NCBI GenBank assembly: GCA_017161655.1
Contig: JADFCV010000004.1
Location: forward strand, 1 to 55,199
Origin: Candidatus Sumerlaeota bacterium
GTDB lineage: Bacteria > Sumerlaeota > Sumerlaeia > Sumerlaeales > Sumerlaeaceae
Reading direction: 5' to 3'
DNA: 55,199 nt
A program made the position numbers and the translations under genes. The number at the start of each line of letters is the position of its first letter. Position 1 is the first letter of the stretch. The notes beneath the pieces were generated by a model that made no database searches, was not told the DNA's origin, and saw only the letters and a list, made by a program, of their open reading frames with translations. Shown here in pieces: positions 15,589 to 23,997 of the stretch.

Positions 15589-17079
15589 ATGACGTCGGCT
15601 GAACTTTTGGCAAAAATTGAAGCCCTTTTGCGCGATGAGCAGGACAAGCCCATCGAAGCTTTGCGCGAACTGTTAAGATTCCGCACCATTAGTGGCGAGA
15701 GTGAGCCAGAGGCCAAGGCGCACGCAGAACAGGAAACTCGGCGGTGCCTGGAATATCTTGGGAAACTCGCAGGCGATATGGGCCTTGTCTGGCGCAATCA
15801 CGACAACGTGGTCGCTGTGGCAGAATTGCCGTGCGAGGGAGAGTTTGTCGGGCTGCCCGTTCACATCGATGTCGTTCCTGCCGGCGACGGTTGGTCGTAC
15901 GATCCTTTCGGCGGCGAGCTTGTGGATGGTGTGATCTACGGCCGCGGGACCCAGGACGACAAGGGCCCTGTGATCCAGATGCTCTGGGCGCTGAACCTCC
16001 TCAAGAAGCTTGGCATGCCGCTGCGCCGAGGGGCTCGCCTCATTGTGGGCACAACAGAAGAATTTGGTGAGTGGACCGACATGGCCCACTACTTCAGCCG
16101 CGAGCCCATGCCCGCCATGGCCATCGTGCCCGACGCGGATTTCCCCATCGTGAACGGAGAGAAGGGAGTGCTGAATGCTCAGTTGCGGCTGTCGCTGCCT
16201 CTCGGCGGGCAAGCCGAGAGCGGCGACTTGAAGCTCGTGCGCGTGGAAGGTGGCCGTCGTGCGAACATGGTGCCCGATTTCGCCGAAGCGATATTCGCGA
16301 AAGGGTCAGAGGCGCCAGTGAAAGAGTTGGAGAACGAGCTCAAGCGATTCTTGTCGGCGGAGCCTGATGCCCGCGCCGAGATCGTGAATGAGGAAGGGCA
16401 ACCGCATCTCCGCCTGGTTTTCCGTGGTCGAAGTGCCCACGGCAGCCGTCCCGAACTTGGGCACAATGCCGTGCTGGACCTCCTGCATTTCCTCGGCCAG
16501 AGTGCGTTTGCCTCCGACGACGAAGCCGACGTTGCCCAATTTATTTTTGGCGTGAGTAGCGACATCTACGGCAAAACCCTTGGCATCCATTCGGAACACC
16601 CCTTCGTAGGGCGGACGACTGTTTCCCTGGGAATCTTTCGCTGGGACGATACAGGAGTCTATGCGGTCCTGAACATTCGACCGACGTTCGGCATGCCCGT
16701 CGCCAGGGTCATGGAAAAAGTCAGCGCCACAGTGAATGAATTTGCTGAGGAGCTGGGCGTGACAGGTGAGGCGTCCTCGCTGGCACGCGAGCCTTTCGAT
16801 GCGATCTACGTCGACGAATCTGCAGCACCCGAACTCATTGCGGCGTTGCGGGAATCCTATACGACGGTGACGGGGCGTCCTTTCGAGTTCCGCTCGATGG
16901 GCGGGACAACCTATGCGAAAGTCTTCCAGAAAGCCGTCAACTTCGGGCCGACCGAGCCGGTGGAAGAGCCCGAAATGGCACATCAGCCCAATGAGCATGT
17001 GCGCGTGGATTGCCATCTGCGCAATATCAAACTCTATGCTTATGCCCTTGCGCGGCTGTGTCTGGCACAGGCAGAATAA
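15589..17079 (+). CDS. M20-family dipeptidase, PepV/Sapep-like
   Basis: A 496-residue zinc metallopeptidase. Metal-binding and catalytic positions can be followed: His92 and Asp94 in PVHIDVVP, the DD pair in GRGTQDDKGP, Glu157-Glu158 in GTTEEFGEW, an Asp in IVPDADFPIV, and a late His in HQPNEH. The order and length fit PepV (about 470 residues), which removes the N-terminal residue from dipeptides and some tripeptides in the cytoplasm; a dimerisation/lid domain fills the middle. ATG with GAGG five bases upstream. The sugar permease gene starts 33 bases past its stop, so they could share a transcript, but no functional link is obvious. Confidence 0.88.
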   Translation: MTSAELLAKIEALLRDEQDKPIEALRELLRFRTISGESEPEAKAHAEQETRRCLEYLGKLAGDMGLVWRNHDNVVAVAELPCEGEFVGLPVHIDVVPAGDGWSYDPFGGELVDGVIYGRGTQDDKGPVIQMLWALNLLKKLGMPLRRGARLIVGTTEEFGEWTDMAHYFSREPMPAMAIVPDADFPIVNGEKGVLNAQLRLSLPLGGQAESGDLKLVRVEGGRRANMVPDFAEAIFAKGSEAPVKELENELKRFLSAEPDARAEIVNEEGQPHLRLVFRGRSAHGSRPELGHNAVLDLLHFLGQSAFASDDEADVAQFIFGVSSDIYGKTLGIHSEHPFVGRTTVSLGIFRWDDTGVYAVLNIRPTFGMPVARVMEKVSATVNEFAEELGVTGEASSLAREPFDAIYVDESAAPELIAALRESYTTVTGRPFEFRSMGGTTYAKVFQKAVNFGPTEPVEEPEMAHQPNEHVRVDCHLRNIKLYAYALARLCLAQAE

Positions 17080-17112
17080 CATGCACTCGTCAAATCTCGC
17101 GTGACGTGAAGG

Positions 17113-18069
17113 ATGGCACCCACGATGAAGGCGCCCCAGTGGTGGAAAACTCTCAAGCGCCACCGCAACGCGTATCTTTTCATTGCGCCTTTCTACGTGT
17201 TGTTTTGTGTCTTTTTGCTTTTCCCCATAGGCTTTTCGTTCTGGCTCAGCTTTCAGAAATGGAACGGAATCATGCCGCCGGTTTACGTGGGAGGGGCAAA
17301 CTACCTTGGTCTGCTGCGCGACCACATGTTCTGGCGGGCTCTCTCGAACACAATGATTTTCACGGTCTTCACAGTGACCGTTTCGTCCGTCATTGCAATT
17401 CTCCTGGCGGTGTTTCTCAACGCGGTGCGGGTGTTACGGCACTTTTTCCGTGGGGTCTTTTTCCTCCCCGCCATTGTCTCGCTGGTGGTGATCTCGCTCG
17501 TTTGGAAACTCATTCTAAACAGCGAAGTCGGTCTTATCAATGAGATGATTCATCGCTTCGGGATGTGGTGGGGAACATTGACTGGTTCGGTTCCGGCGTG
17601 GGCGCAGAAAACTTATCGGTTTCTCGATCATCCCAATCCGTGGGTTCCGCTGCTCACGATCGCGTTCGTGAACGTGTGGGGAGTGGTTGGTTACAACACG
17701 GTGATGTACCTTGCGGCGCTTCAAAGTATCCCCGTCAATCTCTATGAAGCATCCCGCATTGACGGCGCGACCCCCATCCAGCGGTTCTTCTATGTCACCC
17801 TGCCGCTCTTGCGTCCGACGATTTATTTCGTCGTCCTAATTACCACCATTGATTCGTTGCAGGTCTTCGTGTTGCCGAGCTTGATGACGCCGAACAATGA
17901 AGCCACCATTTCCCTGGTCTATTATCTTTTCCGCAATGCGTTCGAGTTTTATCGCATGGGCTTCGCCTCGGCGGCAGCCTACGTCCTCTTCGCGCTCACC
18001 GCAATTCTCGGCATCGCCATACGGTTGACACTCGGACGCGAAACCCGCTGGGTCCCTGAGGAGTCTTAA
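17113..18069 (+). CDS. Carbohydrate ABC transporter permease, MalF/UgpA type
   Basis: A 318-residue inner-membrane protein with six hydrophobic segments. The cytoplasmic EAA loop is clear: EASRIDGATPIQRFFYVTLP, the site where the ATPase subunit docks. This family imports sugars or glycerol phosphate with a periplasmic binding protein, a second permease and an ATPase. None of those partners is in the window, so it is an orphan subunit here. The ATG at 17113 directly abuts GAAGG; an in-frame ATG at 17125 is an alternative. It probably follows the peptidase gene on the same transcript. Confidence 0.88.
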   Translation: MAPTMKAPQWWKTLKRHRNAYLFIAPFYVLFCVFLLFPIGFSFWLSFQKWNGIMPPVYVGGANYLGLLRDHMFWRALSNTMIFTVFTVTVSSVIAILLAVFLNAVRVLRHFFRGVFFLPAIVSLVVISLVWKLILNSEVGLINEMIHRFGMWWGTLTGSVPAWAQKTYRFLDHPNPWVPLLTIAFVNVWGVVGYNTVMYLAALQSIPVNLYEASRIDGATPIQRFFYVTLPLLRPTIYFVVLITTIDSLQVFVLPSLMTPNNEATISLVYYLFRNAFEFYRMGFASAAAYVLFALTAILGIAIRLTLGRETRWVPEES

Positions 18070-18154
18070 TCTCTCGGATGGGTCTTTGAGAGTTTCTCAA
18101 GTTTGGTGGGGTGCCGGCGTGTGAAGAGCGAAGGATCGGGCGGGCTGCTTACTG

Positions 18155-18538
18155 CTAGCGGGGCGCTGCATCCTTGGTGTCTTCTTTGTCGGCGGCGGAG
18201 CGGCCTTCCAGATAGAAGACCAGATTGTGGCAACCAAGTCCGAAAAAAACGGTGAGTTTCCCACTGATGCCGCCGATTTCGAACGTTGTTTCCACATTCC
18301 CGTGTTCGTTCATGAATTGAAGCTCGGTGGGACTGAGAAGTTGCTCCACCATGGCGGCTGTTTCGTGGAAGGTGAGCGGTCGCGACTCGAGCGGCGGCTG
18401 CAGTTCGCGCCCGATGCGCATGACCGGCGGGCGACCGACCAAATACAGGACAGTGGAGGCGCCCCGCTCAGCTGCCAAACGCAAAAACTCACCCAGCCCC
18501 ATGCGTTCGCTCACTGCTTCGCTCATGGCATTGCTCAC
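18155..18538 (-). CDS. Free-standing PilT/PilB-type N-terminal domain
   Basis: A 127-residue protein that resembles only the N-terminal, PAS-like domain of PilT-family secretion ATPases (pattern GEFLRLAAERGAST, GRPPVMRIG, then LSPTELQFMNEHGN and a beta-rich end). The RecA-like ATPase domain with Walker motifs is absent, and the sequence downstream does not encode it in any frame. It may be a regulatory or adaptor protein that pairs with a full ATPase elsewhere, or a decayed remnant that is still open. No pilus genes are nearby. The short charged tail (GRSAADKEDTKD) looks like a natural C-terminus. Confidence 0.65.
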   Translation of the reverse strand: MSNAMSEAVSERMGLGEFLRLAAERGASTVLYLVGRPPVMRIGRELQPPLESRPLTFHETAAMVEQLLSPTELQFMNEHGNVETTFEIGGISGKLTVFFGLGCHNLVFYLEGRSAADKEDTKDAAPR

Positions 18539-18924
18539 CCGGTATCTTGTCCTGAGTGGCCCAACAAAGGAAAGGCGCGAGACGTGTGCGACTCAGGCCT
18601 GAAAGACCTAAGTTAAGCCCACTCGGACCGAGGACAATCGTCCTTTGCCGGTCGCGGTGAAGCCGGATATCAAGTGCTGCCCGATCCACCAACGTCCCGC
18701 GCAGATTATTTTTACATCTCCAGCAGATCTTCAATCGTACGAAAAAGCAACGGAAACGACCCGCGCGAACGACCGTTTTTTTTCGTTGCGCAGCTTTTCT
18801 CACGGCGCTGTACAGTAAACGTTCGGCTTTCGACTGGGCGAGTGGACATCATGACCTTTTGTGAAAAAGCAGGGCACTTTTCCGGCAACGCCGAGCATCA
18901 TCTCACCTTGTGAGGTTGGGCAAC
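18539..18924. other. Intergenic region between divergent genes
   Basis: About 385 bases separate the PilT-N gene (minus) from the aminotransferase (plus), so it should hold both promoters. I see a perfect 10-base palindrome, TCAGGCCTGA, near 18592-18601 and a T-rich run near 18776-18785, but no convincing gene, RNA or promoter boxes. Confidence 0.5.
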
Positions 18925-20199
18925 GTGGCTGTTCTGACAGGTCGCGAACACCGATTATCGGCGCGTGCGCGTCGCACAAAAGAACCGCAGATTTCCTGGC
19001 TTTTGAAAAAGCCACTTGAGAACCCTAATATCATCTCGCTGGCGGCAGGATTGGTGGACCAACAAACACTGCCGGCGCGCCTCATTCAGCAGCTCGTTGC
19101 CGAGCTTTTTGAAAACGAGGACGCCGCCAAGCGCGCGCTGCAGTACGGCACTACGGAAGGCGAAGCCAATCTGCGCCGATTGCTCGCTTCGCGCCTGGAG
19201 CAGGCCGGGCTTCAGGGCCCCATCGATCCAGAAAACGTCGTTCTCACCAACGGCAGTCAGCAGCTCCTGTTCCTTGCTACCGACGTGCTGGTGGACCCGG
19301 GCGACATTGTTCTGGTTGAAGACCCGACGTACTTTGTTTACATGGGCGTGCTCGATGCTGTGGGGGCACGCACGATAGGCGTGCCGACGGATGACGAAGG
19401 CATAATCCCGGAAGCACTTGAGGAAACGTTGCGTCAGCTTGCCGCCGACGGGGACTTGCCGCGCGTGAAGCTCCTCTACGTCATGACCTATTTCCAGAAC
19501 CCTAAGGGATCAAGCCACTCGTGGCGGCGCCGCGAACAGATTTACGAAATCATCGAGCGCTATAGCTCGGACGAAAACTACATCTATATCATCGAAGATG
19601 CTGCTTACTACGAACTGAAATTCGAGGGCGAGGATGTTCCGTTTTTGAAAACGCTGGATCCGCAAAACGAGCGGGTGCTTTTGGCCATGACGTTCTCAAA
19701 GGCCTTTGCCCCGGGCCTGCGTCTCGGTTATGGGTATCTGCCTTCGGAGCTCACGCCTCACGTCCTCAATCAAAAAGGCAATCACGACTTCGGCAGCGGA
19801 AATCTGGCGCAAAATCTGGTTTACCACGCACTGAAAACCGGAGCGTTCGATAGCCACAGTGCGATGCTCCGCACCCGCTACCAGCGCAAACGCGACATCA
19901 TGCTTGATGTGCTGCGCTCGAAATTTCCTCCCGAGGTCAAGTATCTGGAGCCTAAAGGCGGGCTCTACGTGTGGGTCACGATGCCGGAGAATGTGAGCAC
20001 TTCCCCAGGCGGCCGCTTTTTTGAGGAAGCTCTTGCACGCGAAGTTCTCTACGTGCCGGGGTGCTATTGCTACGCGCAGGAAGAGGGGCGGCAAAAGCCC
20101 GACAACCAGCTCCGCCTGTGTTACGCGTACATCGAGGAGCAACCGATGATTGAAGGGCTGCACCGACTGGCGGACGCCTGTGTGGCGGCACTGCGCTGA
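18925..20199 (+). CDS. Class I/II PLP aminotransferase, LysN/kynurenine-aminotransferase-like
   Basis: A 424-residue fold-type I PLP enzyme. The Schiff-base lysine lies in TFSKAFAPGLRLGY; the phosphate-binding and ring-contact positions are visible in LTNGSQQLLFLATDVL, YFQNPKG and the conserved Arg near NQLRLCYAYIEE. Closest familiar relatives are 2-aminoadipate and kynurenine aminotransferases, which often have broad specificity, so the amino donor is uncertain. There is no MocR-type DNA-binding domain. I chose GTG at 18925 because GAGG is nine bases upstream; GTG at 18910 would add five residues and has no visible ribosome binding site. No pathway genes are adjacent. Confidence 0.88.
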   Translation: MAVLTGREHRLSARARRTKEPQISWLLKKPLENPNIISLAAGLVDQQTLPARLIQQLVAELFENEDAAKRALQYGTTEGEANLRRLLASRLEQAGLQGPIDPENVVLTNGSQQLLFLATDVLVDPGDIVLVEDPTYFVYMGVLDAVGARTIGVPTDDEGIIPEALEETLRQLAADGDLPRVKLLYVMTYFQNPKGSSHSWRRREQIYEIIERYSSDENYIYIIEDAAYYELKFEGEDVPFLKTLDPQNERVLLAMTFSKAFAPGLRLGYGYLPSELTPHVLNQKGNHDFGSGNLAQNLVYHALKTGAFDSHSAMLRTRYQRKRDIMLDVLRSKFPPEVKYLEPKGGLYVWVTMPENVSTSPGGRFFEEALAREVLYVPGCYCYAQEEGRQKPDNQLRLCYAYIEEQPMIEGLHRLADACVAALR

Positions 20200-20281
20200 C
20201 CCCTGGGAAAGGGCAAACTCTCATGCCGGCGGTGTGTCAGCGCTGAATCTTTGCTGCAAAGCTTGCTACTTACCTGCTGAA

Positions 20282-21049
20282 ATGGCCACAACGTCAGGTC
20301 CCCAACATCTCAGGATCATTCCGCGAGGCTTACAAGCTCTCGCACTCGTGCTCGGTTTTCTTCTGTTCGTGGGAGCGCAAGTGGCCAGCGGCGCGCCCAC
20401 GACCTCCTCGCTGTGGGGCACGGTGCGCTGCACTGGCCCCCGCCCCGAGCTTCAACCTCTGGAGATGCGCGGCGACTCATTTTGCGCCGAGCGTCAGCGG
20501 CGGGCCAACTACCCACGGCAAGAGCTTATCGTGAACGAACAGGGCGCGTTAGCCAATGCTCTCGTCTTTGTGAAGGAGGGGCCGATTGCGCGGCGTCCAG
20601 ATCCTGCTCGCGGACCCGTTGATGTCGCCATGCGCGACTGCCTCTTCGTTCCCCGTGTGGTGGCTGTTCAGTGCGGCCAGGCCGTTCGACTTCGCAACGA
20701 CGATCGAACACTTCACACCGTCTATCTTCGCTCAAAAAAGAATAACAAGTTCATACATCCGTTCTATGGACCGCAGGACCCTCCTTTCGAATTCTCGTTG
20801 AAAAATCCCGAACTGCCGGTTGCTTTGCGTTGCGACGTCCAGCCCTGGATGATTGCCTACGTGGGGGTTTTCGATCATCCCTATTTTGCCGTGACGGGCA
20901 CCGAGGGCACGTTCGAGCTCGTGGACCTTCCCCCCGGCCATTATACGATTAGCGTGTGGCACGAGAAACTCGGCGAGCTTACAGAGCAGATAGAACTCAA
21001 AGCCGGCGAACGACGCGCTCTTGAACTACGCTATCCAGCTCCACGCTAA
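20282..21049 (+). CDS. Secreted cupredoxin/plastocyanin-like protein with carboxypeptidase-regulatory-like fold
   Basis: A 255-residue protein with a hydrophobic signal segment (near ALALVLGFLLFVGAQVASGA). The body has the plan of methylamine-utilisation or plastocyanin-like proteins common in Planctomycetes: an early beta domain, the segment VRLRNDDRTLHTVYLRS, then RCDVQPWMIAYVGVFDHPYF and a final beta-sandwich with LPPGHYTISVWHEKLGE. Candidate copper ligands are the His of LHTV, the Cys of RCDVQP and the His of FDHPYF, but a complete type I site is not certain. The ATG at 20282 is chosen so that the signal peptide comes near the start; upstream in-frame codons overlap the aminotransferase. 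It is convergent with the NtrC-type regulator. Confidence 0.72.
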   Translation: MATTSGPQHLRIIPRGLQALALVLGFLLFVGAQVASGAPTTSSLWGTVRCTGPRPELQPLEMRGDSFCAERQRRANYPRQELIVNEQGALANALVFVKEGPIARRPDPARGPVDVAMRDCLFVPRVVAVQCGQAVRLRNDDRTLHTVYLRSKKNNKFIHPFYGPQDPPFEFSLKNPELPVALRCDVQPWMIAYVGVFDHPYFAVTGTEGTFELVDLPPGHYTISVWHEKLGELTEQIELKAGERRALELRYPAPR

Positions 21050-21056
21050 GCAATCG

Positions 21057-22499
21057 CTAGGATTCTATCGAACTTTCGCCCCGATGCGGCACTCGAATAT
21101 CGAGTCGCTCAAACTTCTCGTAGAGATGGCGACGCGAGAGGCCGCTCAATCGCGCTGCTTCGGACACATTGCCTCCCGTGGCCTCGAGCAGGTGTTGCAG
21201 ATAGGCGCGCTCGAAGTCTTCGCGCGCCTTGCGATAGTCGAGGGTCGTAATCGGCGCTGACGTTGCTGATAGCCCTGGCCTGCGAGATCTGTTCAGCGTG
21301 CGAATGTCCTCCGGCAGATCCTCGCATTGAATTTCGTCGCGCTCGCAGAGAATCAGCAGCCGTTCAATGAGGTTTTCCAACTCCCGCACATTTCCAGGAA
21401 ATGGGTACCTTTTGAGCGCTTCCAGTGCATCCGGAGCAAACCGTGGCACTGTCCGCCGCAACTTGCGCGCAGCCTTGGCGCAAAAGTGTTCGACAAGCAA
21501 CGGAATGTCCTCCGCGCGCTCTCGCAACGGCGGCAGTTCGATAGAAATCACGTTGAGCCGATAGTAAAGATCCTGGCGAAATGTGCGTTGCTGTATGGCT
21601 GTTTCGAGGTCGCGATTTGTGGCAGCAATGAGGCGCACGTTGACCTTGATCGGGCGCAATCCCCCCACACGCTGGACTTCTTGCTCTTGCAGCATCCGCA
21701 GAACCTTTGCCTGCAACGGCACCGGCAGATCCCCAATCTCATCAAGAAATAAGGTCCCCCCGTTGGCCACTTCCACAAGACCCATTTTGGGGCGATCAGC
21801 TCCGGTGAACGCGCCTTTCTCGTAGCCAAAAAGCTCGCTTTCCAGCAAGGTCTCGGGAATGGAGGCGCAATTAATGGCCACGAAAGGAGCCTCGGCCCGT
21901 CGCGAATTGCGATGAATGGCGCGTGCAACAAGCTCCTTTCCCGTCCCACTTTCACCGCGGAGCAGGATCGCCGCATCCGTGGGAGCGACCTTGGCGATAA
22001 TGGCGCGCAGCTCGCGCATCGGAGGGCTGTCGCCGACAAGTTCCGTAGGTTCGAAAGGGCGAGCCAGAGTTCGCGTGAGAGCCTCATTTTCCTCACGCAG
22101 TTTTGTGCGCTCGGCCGCGCGCTCGACAATCAGCATGAGTTCGTCAAGTTTGAATGGCTTCGTGATGTAGTCGTAAGCCCCTTCGCGCATTGCTTCGATC
22201 GCACTCTCGATCGTCCCGTAAGCCGTCATGAGGATGACACTGGTCTCAGGGCTCACGCGACGAACCGCTCGCAGCACATCCATCCCGCTGAGCTGGGGCA
22301 TCTTGAGATCAGAGATGACGATCTCGGCGGGGGAATGCTCGAGCCAGGCGATGGCTTGATCGGGCCGCGTGAAGGTTTCCACGTTGTAGCCCTCCTGCGA
22401 AAGAACCTTGCGCAGAATCGTGCACATGCCCTCCTCGTCGTCCACAACGACGACATGTACGCCTTGAAATCTCCTGGGATGTTCTTGCGGTGCGTTCAT
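21057..22499 (-). CDS. NtrC-family sigma-54 response regulator
   Basis: A 480-residue three-domain regulator. The receiver domain (about 12-128) has the acidic pair Asp20-Asp21, phospho-acceptor Asp64, Thr92 and Lys114. The AAA+ domain (about 153-390) has Walker A GESGTGKE (182-189), an intact GAFTGA loop (229-234) that contacts sigma-54, and Walker B FLDEIGD. A Fis-type helix-turn-helix closes the protein (GGNVSEAARLSGLSRRHLYE). It should activate sigma-54 promoters when phosphorylated. No histidine kinase is in the window, so it is an orphan regulator. ATG start; pcm ends 40 bases upstream, on the same strand, suggesting an operon. Confidence 0.95.
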   Translation of the reverse strand: MNAPQEHPRRFQGVHVVVVDDEEGMCTILRKVLSQEGYNVETFTRPDQAIAWLEHSPAEIVISDLKMPQLSGMDVLRAVRRVSPETSVILMTAYGTIESAIEAMREGAYDYITKPFKLDELMLIVERAAERTKLREENEALTRTLARPFEPTELVGDSPPMRELRAIIAKVAPTDAAILLRGESGTGKELVARAIHRNSRRAEAPFVAINCASIPETLLESELFGYEKGAFTGADRPKMGLVEVANGGTLFLDEIGDLPVPLQAKVLRMLQEQEVQRVGGLRPIKVNVRLIAATNRDLETAIQQRTFRQDLYYRLNVISIELPPLRERAEDIPLLVEHFCAKAARKLRRTVPRFAPDALEALKRYPFPGNVRELENLIERLLILCERDEIQCEDLPEDIRTLNRSRRPGLSATSAPITTLDYRKAREDFERAYLQHLLEATGGNVSEAARLSGLSRRHLYEKFERLDIRVPHRGESSIES

Positions 22500-22539
22500 C
22501 GGGAGTTCACTTTCGAAGGCTTCCTTTGTCGGGTCAAGG

Positions 22540-23211
22540 TCAGCTTGACTCCTGAAGCCCGAGGTCCCTGTGAACCATCGGCACGAATCTCACTGGCCCG
22601 AGTCGCCGGTGAACGTAACGTCCAGGCTCGGCGTGAGTGATTTGCAAAAGCTCCTGCACATCAACTCCCACCGGCACCACCATGATGCCCCCGACCTCCA
22701 ACTGTTCGAGTAAGGTGTCGGGCACGCGCTCTGGGGCAGCAGTGACAATGATCTTGTCAAAAGGTGCTTTTTCCGGCAGGCCAAGCCAGCCGTCGCGCAG
22801 GAGAACGTGCACGTTGGCGATGCCCAGTTCATCGAGCCGCCGCCGCGCGGCTTCCGCCAATTCCGGCACAACCTCCAGGGAATAGACCTCTTTCACGAGA
22901 TGCGCAAGGATGGCTGTCTGATAGCCTGTTCCACACCCAATCTCGAGCACCCGGTCTGTTGGCGCGGGATGCAGAGCCTGGGTCATGAGCGCCACAATAT
23001 ACGGCTGAGAAATGGTCTGGCCAAAGCCTACAGGCAGGGGACCATCCGCGTAAGCATACTGGCGCATTTCCGGCGGAACGAAAAGCGCACGGTCAACCTG
23101 CCGCATGGCGCTGATGACAAACATGTCCGTGATGCCACGCGACAAAATTTGCGTATCGATCATCTCGTCATTCGATCGCGCAATGCCCAATGCGTCATCC
23201 ATTTTGCTCAT
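22540..23211 (-). CDS. pcm: Protein-L-isoaspartate O-methyltransferase
   Basis: A 223-residue SAM-dependent enzyme that repairs isoaspartyl residues in damaged proteins (cytoplasm). Recognised by the substrate-side motif PLPVGFGQTISQPYIVALM and the SAM motif VLEIGCGTGYQ, followed by the typical EVVPELAEAA and VTAAPE segments. The start at 23211 has TTGGAG just upstream; longer in-frame starts have none. The C-terminus is slightly longer than in short Pcm proteins. It precedes the NtrC-type regulator gene on the same strand. Confidence 0.95.
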   Translation of the reverse strand: MSKMDDALGIARSNDEMIDTQILSRGITDMFVISAMRQVDRALFVPPEMRQYAYADGPLPVGFGQTISQPYIVALMTQALHPAPTDRVLEIGCGTGYQTAILAHLVKEVYSLEVVPELAEAARRRLDELGIANVHVLLRDGWLGLPEKAPFDKIIVTAAPERVPDTLLEQLEVGGIMVVPVGVDVQELLQITHAEPGRYVHRRLGPVRFVPMVHRDLGLQESS

Positions 23212-23390
23212 GCTACTCCAAGAACAGAGCGCATGCCAAAGGGAAATGTTTTCTACACCTATCAATTCGCCACGTCAGATCAGAAAGGGGCATGCGACCT
23301 GCTGCAGAAGAACTTCTCACGGCTTTTTGGCTGCCCGAACCTCGTTCTCTCACCAGCAAGCCGTTGCGCTGCTGTTATCCTCACCCAACT

Positions 23391-23942
23391 CTAGAACTCA
23401 ATTCCGCGGCGCGCTGGAACACCCTGATAAAAGTAATGCTTGACGAGCTGGACCTCTGAGACCAAATCCGCCGCTTCTATCAGCTCCGGAAAAGCTCCGC
23501 GACCAGTAAGAACGAGGTCACAGGTGGGCTGTGCGCGGAATTCCTCTACGAGACCCATAAGATCCTCTGGAGCCAGAAGTTTCGTTCCCACGCATGTAAT
23601 GGCTTCGTCGCAAACAACGAGAAAATAGCGCTGTGATCTGACCAATTCTTTTGCCTTCTGAAGAGCCGCTTGCGCCTGCTCGAAATCTCCGGGCTCGTTT
23701 GTGAACCTGAACTTCCCGTCCGGCATGATCCGCTCTTGTCCAAAAAAGTAGAGTTCGATGTTCGGAATCTGCCGCAGAATGGCTCGCTCATGGTAGTGCT
23801 CATTCCTCCCCTCGAAGCCCTTGTCGAATTGCAAGATTGCCACTCGTTCACCAGCTCCCGCAGCGCGGATCGAGAGGCCAATGGCGGCGGTTGTTTTGCC
23901 TTTTCCGTTGCCGGTATAAACGTGGAGGTAGCCCACCAGCAA
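23391..23942 (-). CDS. cobO: Corrinoid adenosyltransferase, CobA/CobO type
   Basis: A 183-residue enzyme that transfers the 5'-deoxyadenosyl group of ATP to cob(I)alamin, making adenosylcobalamin. The unusual P-loop near the N-terminus (YTGNGKGKTTAAIG), ILQFDKG, the VVCDE acidic motif and LTGRGAFPELIEAADLVSE are diagnostic. Length fits (about 180-200). The start is TTG at 23942, with GTG two codons later as an alternative. No other cobalamin-synthesis genes are in the window, so the cell may salvage corrinoids; the B12-type radical SAM protein at 48285 is one potential cobalamin user (inference). Confidence 0.93.
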   Translation of the reverse strand: MLVGYLHVYTGNGKGKTTAAIGLSIRAAGAGERVAILQFDKGFEGRNEHYHERAILRQIPNIELYFFGQERIMPDGKFRFTNEPGDFEQAQAALQKAKELVRSQRYFLVVCDEAITCVGTKLLAPEDLMGLVEEFRAQPTCDLVLTGRGAFPELIEAADLVSEVQLVKHYFYQGVPARRGIEF

Positions 23943-23997
23943 TTCTCACTTTCGATGGTTTGTCCTGGCGCCCCATCATGTGGCACCTTGGGCGAGT

